Assembly (NCBI GenBank): GCA_029207755.1
Contig: JARCOQ010000003.1
Coordinates: 95,248,646-95,312,645 of the forward strand
Reading direction: 5' to 3'
DNA from: Chamaea fasciata
Lineage: Eukaryota > Chordata > Aves > Passeriformes > Sylviidae
Length of the DNA stretch: 64,000 nucleotides
The first letter of the stretch is position 1, and each line of letters opens with the position of its first letter. Below are positions 38,801 to 50,800 of this stretch, one piece after another. The translations under genes and the position numbers were made by a program. The notes under the pieces were generated by a model that was given only the letters and a program-made list of their open reading frames with translations, did not search any database and had not been told where the DNA came from.

Positions 38801-41800
38801 CTTGATTCCAGCAAGGTTTTTGACAACTTATGACATTAAAATGTTTTAAATAAGTATTATATGGATTTGGTTGTACAGATTTTGTTGGATAATCTGACAT
38901 TAGGTATAGATTACTCACTTTCAAAACTGACATATTGACTAGAAGTGCTGAAGAGGTCTGACATGGATCCAGTTCCCTTGAATCCTGCCTTTATGGTGCA
39001 TTAGCAAAAGTAAGCCTACTAATTTTGCCGACATTAAGCTGTAAAACAACGTGTTAAATATATGAATGATCTTGCCATATTGAAGAATGAGTCTGAAAAC
39101 CAAGGTTGAAGCCGATTAGGACACAAAATATATGAAAGAATATGTAAAAGACTGGAAAAAACTGAAGAGGTTGTTACTGGAAAATGATGGTTTTCTGGGG
39201 GGCTAAATTCTTTTAGAAAGATGTGGTTCATCCACCACTGTCTTGCTAGAACTCAGAGATATATCAGCAGAAGTCAGTCAGATAGAGAAAATATGAAAAA
39301 CAACAGGTTCGTTTTAAAAACTTATTACTCTGGTTTATTATTATGGTTTATTATTACATCAGCATGTTGTAGTCAGGTACAGAGTTGACCAACAGAGACG
39401 CCAAAAACTTGCATTCCTTTGGTTTACCTTATATTCCTTTTTTTTTCCCCCTTTTTCCCCACCCAAATAAGGAATTCACCTACCCTTTACTGCTTCTCCA
39501 TTGGCCCTTATTTTTTACAAATTTTACATGCACATTTGGTTATTTCAACCTTAATCTGTGATACCACCACAACTCTCTGTAAGTCAGTCCCCTTCTTCAT
39601 TATCTTTTGACATTCTTCACCCATTATTCACTTTCTTTTAGTGTATTTCACCCTGTGGTTTACCCCCTTATTGATGTTGACCCCCCTGTTGACTTCAGCT
39701 ACCAGCCAACTCCTCCCTTCACATGGTGAGCGATGTCCAGCATTTCCTCACACTGTTGGCTTGCCAGTTTAACATCAGGCCAGGCTGGCTGCTTTCCTGC
39801 ATGCCAGAACAACCGTGTCTGCTTGGTGGCTTTTGAGAAAGGCAGGCACTGTGGGCTGTACCTAAGCCAGCTACTGCAAGACATGCTAAGCATTACTGTT
39901 GCTAAAAGGCCTTGGCAGGAATACTGCCTCTGATTTTGTGCACTGTTTCTGAAAAAGTATGGACCAGAGGTTTTCTGTGTCCTCTGTAGACAGGTTGAAA
40001 GAACTACAAAAGTATGAAAGAAATATTCAATAATGATAACTTTATGCTCAGAGAATAACATGTGAAAAGCAGCAAAGAATGAACCCACACAAGTTACATA
40101 TCCTTGTTTCGTGGATTTTTGCTCCATTTGTGAACTGAGTAGACTTTTTTAATTCTTCCACTCTAAGGTGAATATCATTTGAGTCTTTAGTGGATAGGGC
40201 AAAAACAAATCTTTAATTGTGATTACAGCAAGACTGATTCATGCTTGACATGAGAAATAAAGTGCTAGAGCAGATTATTGAGAGAAAATAGGAAGCCTCC
40301 ACTAGCAGAGGTCCGGAGAACATTATTGAAGCATTTTTTGGAAACAAAACAGGTATCATGGCTACTGCATCTTCGAGAGTGTAGGGTACTAAGTTTTTCA
40401 GAAGCCTCTTTTCTACCCTGTGTTTGATTATTGTAAGATCATAATTCTCAATAAGAAACTTTTCAAATATCAAGGGCTTTCTCATAGTTCGTCATAGCAG
40501 AGCTGCTGCTGCAGGCATGCCATGAACACGTTTGCCTGACTTCATCCTACAGCATACAAGAAACCCTGCACCTACTCTTGAAAGACCATTTTTTCTTCCT
40601 TTCTGTTTATCTTTTTTTTTTTCTTTCTTAAAACAGAGAAAAATGGTTTTTAAAATATAATATATAGCAATACAATTACTTTATCCTAATGGTTAGTCTG
40701 GAAAAGTTAGGTTCTTGAAGACTATAAGTTTTCAGCTTACACCTGTAGAAAGGGAGTGGGACCAAGTTCCTTTAAGCATAAAGAGACCACATAGAGATAG
40801 AACTGAGATCTTCTCTGAAGTACCACTTAAAAACACTAAACTTTTTAACCTCTAGTCAGCTAATATGCAATGCTGTGAGGTAAATATGCTCTGTGAGATA
40901 AACAGCTATAGTTTAAAATGGTTTCTTCTTTATTTTTCCACTTGTTTTTATTGTTGTAATATTGCTAAAATACAAAGCACACATATAAGAAAAAAAAAAG
41001 TTGTGAAGGATGTGAGTTTTCCATTTTCTTTAGTTTGGTTAGTTCCTGCTGCATAAATAGTGTGACTGTTCTGCTATAATATCAGAATGCATAACCAGTA
41101 AGGCAACTTACTGGTGGTAGCTGTCTTCAAGAGAGAGTTTTGTGCTTTGGATCCTAACTTGAACAAGAAGGCTGTAATGAGTAAAGGTGAGAGATATCAG
41201 GTCCAATTTACCAGCCTCCTTGTTAAAACAAGCTAACAAAGCGTAGAAATTCGTGAGTCCAAAAGAACTCATAATCTAAATTTTGCCCAGGCAGACAATG
41301 CCTGGGAAGATGTATGAATTCAGGTACATACCTATCATAGTGTGGGTATGTTGCTATTTGTGGTGTTCAAACTTTGCCCAGACTGGAGTCACAAATTTCA
41401 TCCTTGAACTAAAGAACATAAAACACTTGAGTGTCATAATTCCTGAGTTCCTCTATACTTTGCTTTCTGGAATATTTCTTTTTAAATAGTAGCCATTCAG
41501 ACATAACTGAATGCAACTGATGTACAGTGGAAACCAGTAATGTAATACATCAAAACTTACAGCATTCCAATCTTTTTTTTTTTTTTTTAGTTAAACTTTA
41601 TGTATGTGTAAGGACTGCTTGCCCCCCCACCACCCCCACAGTCCTGCCCCAGTCACTGTTCTCTTCCAAATATGCCATCTACCACTTATTTTGGAAAAGA
41701 CCCCCTAAAATGATTTAGGGTGGCTCAAGATGTACTTCTCTTTGCTTTCTTAATTTGTTATAGTTCTATTGTGCCTCATGGTATGACATTGGTTCTTAAT

Positions 41801-44800
41801 TTGCAGGTCAGTCTGGCACCTCTTGTAGATTCTTATCCCTCTTTAATTACATAAGTGTATCTGTCTGTTCTGATGTGTCATACACAGAGATCTACTTGAT
41901 TTTCTTTCTTCAATTCCCTCCTGAGTGTTTTGCATCATTTACTTTTCATAAGTATTTAACCTAAAGTGCTATATACAAAATGTTCTGACTGCTTTATTAA
42001 ATTTAGGACGTTAAATTTCTAGCCATTACAGCATCTAGCTGCTTTTATGCTGTAGGAATACAGTAAGTGCAAATAAGAACTTTAATTTATCTGCTATAAT
42101 AGGATTACATTTTGTTAGTGACTTGTTTTATCTCCTTGTAATGAGAGCCATTGCTCATTTTCGTCTTACAGGCACTTTTGGAAAGTGTATTAGAGCATGT
42201 TAGAAAATAAATATCAATGATATACGGGTAATTTTCAAACAGTAGTGAAAGAAGTGCTGAGAAGGGGCAGTTTGTAGTATTATGCCTCATGAGCACTCCT
42301 GAAAACTTCAAATGGCAGGTTTCAATCAAACAAACAGAATAATTTTTATCCCACACTAACATTCCCACTCATGTACTAAGATCCAATTAAAATCTCAGTA
42401 ACCCAGTGGACCTTAGACAGTTTGTTATTGAGAACCAACACTTGTTTGCTCCGTTTGTTCCATACGGGTTTTGTTGAACTGAATTATTCTTTCGCCAATT
42501 TTGAGGTCTAAAAGACCATTAAATAAACCAGTCAATAAGAAAGATATGTAGAAAGAAATTTAAAAACCCTAAAATTATATTGGATATCATTCTTTTTGTC
42601 TGTGTTGTTTGATATTAAGACCCTGATAAACTGAATATATAATATCATTGTAGTAGAGTATCAACAATAATATTGTCTATTTTTTTAAAGTTAATGCGGT
42701 GTCTAAACATCCTGTTTCTACACTTTTGCTGACTACTATAGAAAAAATGTTTTGGTGAGAGTTATTCAATTTCCAGAAGAGCAAATCAAGAGCTTGAAGG
42801 GCTACTGTATTTATTTTGCTGTTTCTTAGATTTCTTTAAAATAGATTTTTCTAGATTTCCTTAATGCCAGAGCTCAGTAGAACAGAATGGAGAAGGGTTG
42901 TCTGGCTCAACATACTGGTTTATTATTCATTTATAGATAAATTGATTGACAAAAGACACAATTGATACGTTAAATACCAACATTAAAAAATAATTTGTGA
43001 GTTTTTCATAATATTAGTATGAACATTCATCCATATTATTAGCTAGTGCTTTGGCGTTTCTTCCCTGTGTAACTCATTGCTGTCTGTAAGTGTGGCCTTA
43101 GCTGAAAATGAGCGATCTGCTCAGCAATACTTGTGCATTCAGGTTGGTGATTCACTCTAGGTTTAAGTACCTGTTTCAAGAGCAATATAATCCTCTTAAT
43201 GTATGCAAAATGGAACCTGGAATCTTTTTTCCATTGTTATTTTTCAGTAAAGACATTCATGATATTCTGCAACCACACTCTGGCATTATTATTTATAAAT
43301 TTGTATTCCTTGTAATATGGCATTCCTTTATAAATTTGTATTTACCTCAAAAGGGAAGCATGCAGTTTTACTTCTTCATTGCATTTAATCTTAGCATTAA
43401 TTTATCTGGAAAATAAAGGCATGCATTGTAACACTGCTAACATTGTGTAACCACTGAATTTGATATCTAATTCTTTGAAAATATAAATGTGATTAAAGTA
43501 TATATGGAAAGAAATGTATAAACTCTGAAAGACAACAAGTGTGACAAAGACTTTGTTAACAGTTGCAAACATGAGCCTGATGAAAGCTGTTTATTTCAGA
43601 TAAATCTAGTGATTTGTTTAGAGGTACATGTAGTAGAAGTGTCAGTATGTGCAAGTTTTGACACTGCTATACATAAGGTATTACTGTTTTTATAAACTGC
43701 TGAACTACTTCGGTACATGTAGGTTTTCTTTTGGTTCAAATGAGAGTCTGCTTTGACCTTCATAGGTTGCTTTTAAAACAGGGATTGTTTCAGATAAGGT
43801 TCAGACTACCTGTACTACAAGTTTAAGTATCTTCAAGGGCTTCTGACACACTGGCATGATACTGTACACTTCAAGAGTATGGAAATGGTTGGAAGGCAGA
43901 TGTGAAGTAATGATGCATCCTGTTCTACTAAAACCACTCTTATGATCTACTTGGAAAGAGAACTTTACTTTCAATTATTTTCTTTTACAGGTCATACATA
44001 TGGGATGGGTAAATGAGAGACTTGAAGGAACTGATTCATCTCAGCTCTACAAATTCAAGTTTCTGGCCCTGAAGGGTTCATCCTTCTACATTTTCAGCAC
44101 TCCACCGGTAAAAGAAAAAATTATATTTTTGTGTCAGTGTCATTGTAATTGGAAACCTGTTTGTTATGTCTGAGTTTGCTTTCCTTTATCAAGTGAAGTT
44201 TTCAGCTGAGATTTCAATGTAAGTTAAAGCCACAAATACTACTGAATTTCAATAAACTGTAGATATTTAACCTCTTTCACAGTCTTCTGAAAAGCTTGCT
44301 GTATCTGAATAGTGTAAAGAATTCCTTATGGGATGTTTTGGTTTTTGAAGTTGTTGAGGTCAGTTTTTATTTTGGTTGGTTAGGCCTAATATTTCTTCCC
44401 TTGTTTATTCTAAGGTATTTTGTAGATGTAATGAGTTGGTAGTTGCCCTGCTTTCTGAAAGGCAAGATGCATCATGAAATATTGGATGATACTTGTGGAT
44501 TTTTCACACAAGCAAGAGATTGAAGTGCTAAGCATACAGTTTGAACAAGGCTTGCTTTGATAATTTATATACCTCATAACATGAATTCTGTTTCATGAAT
44601 TTCTGTTTATTTATGAACCTCAATGAAATGCAGTAAGTGAAATTTCCCCCTCTCTAGACTGAAATTATTAATCCAATGATTCCAATTAACTTCAAACATT
44701 ATAAAATGGCTAATAGTATTATTTTTAAAATGAGACAACACATCTGGGAAAAGCAGGGGGTTTTCCCCTAATATAAATTGAGGGCTTCATATGTTAAGCA

Positions 44801-47800
44801 AAGAAGCTATTAAATCTATTAGAAGCTATTTAGTGATTAAATAGCTTATCCAATTAAAATCTGAAAACTATGCAGAAATATTAAACAAATAACACTCCAC
44901 ATGCATGTTTTTCCTCTATAAATTTTTATTATTTTCTTCAGACCAGTTTCTAAGACACATTGTTGATATAATTGAAATTATATATCTATATGATACTAAT
45001 TGGGGTTAAACTACTTCATTTACCATTTTTGTCACTCTGCTAAGAACAGACAAGTGGGGATGACTGGTAGTATAAATTACTTGACAGAATCTATTATGCT
45101 CTTACAATTTTTTTGTAGGAACCTTGGCTTTCAAAAAATGAACAAAGGGGATCCCTTTGATCAATGTGTTGTGTCACTTCAATACTATGATGCACCAGTA
45201 ACTGTGAGAGTCTATAAATCATAAAATTTGTTGACCAGTTTTCCTGCTCTTTTGACATTCCCCAAACATCTTTCATCAGGGGAAAAAAACCCAAAAACTA
45301 AACACCAAATTAGCAGTTTCCAGCAACTTCCTATCTGGAGACTTCAAACCTAGATCTGAAGCCAGACTTTGAAGCTGATTATCAGTCTCCTGAGGGAACC
45401 TCCAGCCCTGGCTTTTGTTGATGCCCTTCCCTGTGGCTCGCTCCACAATGTCATTGCAGCTCAGCAGCGCGGCCCTGCAGTGCAGCTCAGCAGCGCGGCC
45501 CTGCAGCGCAGCTCAGCAGTGCGGCCCTGCAGCGCAGCAGGGCCAGTCTCAGGCTCCACAGCCCTGCCCTGCCCAGCCACGGCCCTGCAAGCCAGGCCCA
45601 CCCAGGGGCCCATGTCCGGGCCAGCCTCAGCCTGACCTTGCTCCCAGGGAGATGGCTGGTGCCCGGAGCTGGGACTGCCCTGCCCCTGGCTGGGGTATGT
45701 ACTACACCTTGCTGGGCTGGAGGTCACTAATTCCCAGCAGCCCATGTGGCAGTGGTTTCTTACCTGGGGCCAAAGCAGAGCTTTCTTTGGGCTGGTGCAG
45801 CCTTCCTGTTCTCATTGCGCACCCAGCAAACAGCCTGGGCCTGGGACAGAACACGGCCAGAACAGCTGATTTAAACAGACAAAAAAGGATTTCATGTACC
45901 ATGAAACATCATGCAAGTGATAAAAAAATGGGCATTTGGTCTTCAATAGTAGCCATTGCTTGGAGGCTGGCTGGGCATTGGTCTGCTTGGGGTGAGCAGT
46001 GTGGAATCACCTTTGCATTAATTGATTTCTTCCCCTTTCCATCACTTATAAGACTCTCCTCTTTTTGCCCCATGCATTTTCTCAGTTTTCCTGTTTTCTC
46101 TGCCATCCCATATCAGGGGGATGGGGAGTTAGTGGGGGGCTGTGTGGGTGTTTGTCTGTGTGACAAGGTCAGTCCACTGTGGGGCCATGAGCTGGGACCT
46201 GTCTGGCAGGGGCGCTGCACTGCCGGACCCCAGAGAGCTCCCATGGTGCTGGCTCTGTGTCACGTGTGCCAGCCATGTAGCTGGAAACACAGGTCCTCAC
46301 ACAAAACTGTGCATAGAGCTTTTTCAGTTTTTAGAGGTATTTGATGCTGCCTCTCTTACCATGGCTTCTACCGAGGTTTGGGGGTTTTTGCTATCTTAGG
46401 TGGGAAAAAAAAAAAATAAAAGATTGTTCAATCACAAAAGTACAAAGGTTTCAACTTGTTTGATCTTTAGAAAACACAGGTTTAACGTATTTTATTTCAG
46501 AGATGTTGCTATTTCTATTTCTATTCTGAATCAATGTTGCATATCAGTGTATCAATGTAGTGTGCACAGAGCAGATGACCTCTGAGTTCTACACTTCTAT
46601 TTTTCCATAATTTTACAACTGTTTGTAAAAGGATGTAGTGAAGTTTCCACTCTTTTTCTATTTTGTGTGCAAAAGATGACGTGAATGTAACTACAGCTGC
46701 TAATTTTCATAAGAATGAAAAATGTAGTTATCTATGAGCAAAAATAAAGAAAATTGTAGAAAAAAATGTGGATATTATACTATGAAAGAAATCAGTCACA
46801 CAAGTAATATTCTATTTATACACTATTTCTACAATATCTCAGATGGTGATTCTAGAAATATAGAGGCTTCACCACAGAAGTAAAATCAAGCATGGTGTGA
46901 TTAACAGAGAATGGTCTTTTTGCATCCCTGAAGTGGCTTATCTGATTGTATTTAAGAAATTTACAGATTTCATTTTCAAATTGCTATATTAGAAGTGCGA
47001 CCCATTTCTGAAAACTGCATATCTGAAAAACACCATTAAACCAATAGAAATTATCCTTGTGTCAAATTTAACATACAAACAGTACCTTATTACATTCTAA
47101 AAGCATCTCTAAAATTCCTCAATTTTCAGATATTGGAAAAGTTCTAAATCGATATCCCAGAGGAAACTGAGGAAAAATTATTATAAAATGTCATTAAAAA
47201 TCAAACTATTTTTATATCTTTGAAAATTTTCAGAAAATAATAAGTTTTTATGGAATATGGGCTAGATGTAGGGGACATTTCTACTGTTTGATTTTTTTAT
47301 GTTTTCCTTATAGTTCATTATGGTTTTTACACTTAAGTCTTCAAGTGGCCATTATCCTTAGATCTGCTGTGTAACCCTAAATTGAAAAATTATCTTTTTC
47401 AATGTGATTAAATAAATAGCACTGAAGTGATTTAATGTGAAGGCAGCTAGACAATCACTGCATGTGCTGTTTATAATTTTAAGAAAAGAATAAATAGAAG
47501 AATATAGTGAAAGCAACAGAAATAGTTCCATATTTGACAGTATAGAGAAGCTTGCACAATGTAATTAAGACAAGCAGAGTTTTTAATGCCGCCACGTAAG
47601 TTCTAAATACTTCTGCTGGTAATTTACATTACACAGGATGTCAATGTAACATATTAGGAATGAGGTGGAAATAAATTGGAGGGCTTAGACTTGAACATGA
47701 ACAGTTTTGGTTAACTTTCTAAGTCTACACACAGGTCTGTATTTTTGTTTTGACAGGATTTGCTAGGATTTGACTGTTTTGGTGTGTGTTTTGTACCACT

Positions 47801-50800
47801 TATTTTGAGTTGTTTGGGGCATCTTTAGACTTCTTACAGTGCCATATCATAGTTCATCTCAGGAACAAGCCTTGATTTCTTGTTTTCCTTTTTAATAACT
47901 TATAAAATTTTTCAATTATTCTTGGTTTATTTTTTTCCCATTAAGGAGTAAAGAGACCACTGAAATTAATTACCCTTTACCTAGAAATATTTCGTCTTTT
48001 CCTTTGACCCTTTTAGTACTTCTAGGCAGATTGGATGCTTCTGCTTAATTCTCAGTTAACAAAGCATTTGCTGCATTCCAGTAATAAATACTGTAGACAC
48101 TTTGATTATTTTATTCCCCCTGGCATTTTACTTTTTAAATTTATTCAGACATTTTTAATATTTTTGGGGTCTCTAGGGACTTCTAGAATCCGATTCCGTG
48201 TTCAGAGAAAGTCTAAGAGTATATCATGTTAATTTGATTTTAGTGAGTTTTGAAATATATTTTATATTCACTCCGTACTTCTTTATTTAGTGGTGATCTC
48301 TGAGCAGGCATGAAAGTCTTTTATGCCTATTTTATAACTGCAGAGTTCTATTCTATGAAGAAACTTTGTGAGCTAATTGTTCACTGCATGTGTATGTCAA
48401 AATGAGTTTATTGTTTTCTCTCTATTTTAAATCGTAACTTTTTAAAAGAAAAGCCAATAATTAACACACATATTTAAAGGTAAGTATATTTGGAATATGA
48501 GTTTGAACTGATGCTGAGATCACCCGATCTATGTAAAGCTAGATTTTACCAATTTGTTTATTTTCAGAGCTCCACTGTAATGCCTGTTTTTAAACCATGA
48601 GGAAATTGCAGAAACTCATGTACTTCTGCCACACTTTGGACTTCTGTAACTCTATGTACCTATTTCGCATTAGTGACTTAGCCTTGTAATTTCAGGTTCC
48701 TATTTTTTGAAACTCGATTTGGTTTCATTATCTTTCTGATCAGCTCAGTGTTACCTGTGAGTTTACAAATGTCTTAATTTTGCAATGCTTCTGACAGGAT
48801 TAATAAGCCAAATGTCTACAGAACCAAGTATTCAATACACACGGCAATGTGTTAGCTAAGGAGTTGGTCTGTCATTCATATAAATAACAATATTCATCTC
48901 CTCTTGGTCATAAATTCATATAGTAGAAAACACAAATTGAAATAGAAGCTTACTGAATGCTAATTGAAACTCTCATGTGTTTTGACAGTATTTCTGAAAC
49001 TGTCTGAACTAAATTCATTTGAATGCATGCATGTCTCATTAAGTCATCTATTCTGAATATAGCTGTTTGAAATGTTTTGTCAAATGCTTCGTGAAAAAGC
49101 AATTGCAAGAAATTGCAATGTATATAATACCAGCAGGAACAATTCCAAGGGGAAATATTGAGAAAAACTATTTCATTGCTTAAGAAATATACTTGAGTAT
49201 CTCATTTATCTTAGTTACTTATTACCCAGTTATTACATATGTGATGATGGATAACCTGCAGTAAACTGGAACATTCTTTAAATCAAATGAAGGATATTGC
49301 AATTTTCATGAATTTTCCTGATTATTTCCAGCTTTTGTCCTTGACTAGGAGTATATGAGTCATTTGTGGTTTATTTCAGGAATAGAGCAGTCTGTAACAG
49401 TAACATTTTAAACTTAAGCATACTACGATAGTTCTGATAAAACTATAAATAATGTCAGTTGTCTGTTTAGATTCTAGTATTCCTTGGTAATATATTTATT
49501 TTTCCTCAAAATTCTTCTCAACATGTTATTTCTGTTCTGAGCACCTTGCACACAGTGGTATTCAGACTGTTTCACCCTTTTAGAGTGGTAGCCTTACCCT
49601 GACATACACAGGTAAAGAAAACCTTGGCTTATATGGGTGCCAGCAGTTGTCATTGTCACTGGCTCTGCTGAAAAAGCCATATGAGGATACACAGCATCAA
49701 AAGATGAAAGAGATGCATGGAATAATGGGAAGAAGTCTGAAGTATTCCGAGTGAATTTAATGGCGCAGCAGTGTCACCTTCATCTGTCATTAACAGTGCA
49801 AAGAACCCCAACAGTTAAAATTAATCTACAGGAATCAAAACAAATGATATGAGCAAACATAAGTCCATTCATTCCATAACAGCTTTCAGGTCATAGCCCA
49901 TGTCACCAAAGTCAGTTTCATAAAGAGCAGATGAATCAGAGCTTATTCTTCTATGTCTGGCCACTTACAGCAATGAAATGTTCTCCTGCTGTTTAACTGA
50001 GATAGAAAAGATTCTTTCCCTTTGAGAAACTCAAGACCAAATAATGAACTAGCCCCCATTCTACTCTAAACCTTATTTTGCAAGAAACTTGAATGTCCCT
50101 TTGGAGGATCAGCAGTAATGGGGCAAAACATGTATTATTTAATTATTTTCTTTTCAAAACAGCCACCAAAGTACAAAATATTTCCCTGGAAAAAGACCTA
50201 CAGTACTCACCCTATTGTGAGCCTGTTTAAATGTATATTTCTTTATGAATTAGCTTTATAGGTCTTCTGTTTCAGTTGTTTCAAAACTTATGTTATTTCT
50301 TATTTGTACAATAATTAAATTGCAAATCTCAAATAAAATATTGAATGGACTTACAAGAAGGAAAATAGAAATGAAAACCTGAGAAATAGAAAGGTATGTC
50401 TTTAAAAATTGCTACCTTTTATAAAGTGATGGGAGGACAACTTAATACCTAAAATTTCTTTAAATTTCTTTTTTAAACCAGCTGACATTAGATTTAAATT
50501 TGAAAAAGTTTAAGTAGTACTGTGTGTTTTTATCATGTAATTTTAAAATTAACTGTATGTAATGTTTTGAGCTTTAATTTTTGAGACATTGTTCATAGTA
50601 AAACAAAGTGTGCGACCTGTTTTAGGTATTCTAGTGGATATATTGTATTTAAGTGGTGTTTGCCATTTGATTGTTAAGATATAGAAACTGTGAAATGGAG
50701 AATCCTAGAATATGAGTCTTCTACATCCTGAAAAAATATAGTGCTAGAACTTCTGTGGTTCTTCAGTCCTATTTCAGTAAGTGATTCATAATATCAAAAT

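Larger units (their letters stand above)
34791..43990 (+). other. SNTG2: SNTG2 intron (9.2 kb)
   Basis: The intron is bounded by donor GTAAGA and acceptor TTTTACAG. Contents: a sense CR1 (34905-36377) split by a nested LTR (35720-36218), an AT microsatellite (37103-37116), a CR1 tail (37768-37853) and an ancient CR1 RT fossil (38540-39130). A block of about 39300-39960 with GTTTATT repeats and T/C-rich sequence may be a decayed antisense LTR, but I could not define its ends. I see nothing recognisable in 40000-43990. Confidence 0.85.
45400..46390. other. GC-rich intronic island carrying a 309-codon open frame
   Basis: This ~1-kb block is far richer in G and C than the surrounding intron and holds a + frame of 309 codons (45415-46344), the longest in the window. 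The frame crosses the 26-bp tandem repeat and then an ERVL-like LTR fragment. Composition is Ala/Gln/Pro/Cys-rich, with no recognisable domain. The open frame is best explained by GC richness, which makes stop codons rare. Part of the block upstream of 45960 is probably also ERV-derived but I cannot name it. Confidence 0.6.

Noticed and set aside
45415..46344. 309-codon open frame as a protein-coding gene
   Set aside because: It crosses a non-triplet tandem repeat and an LTR fragment, has no recognisable domain, and lies in a GC-rich block where stops are rare by composition.
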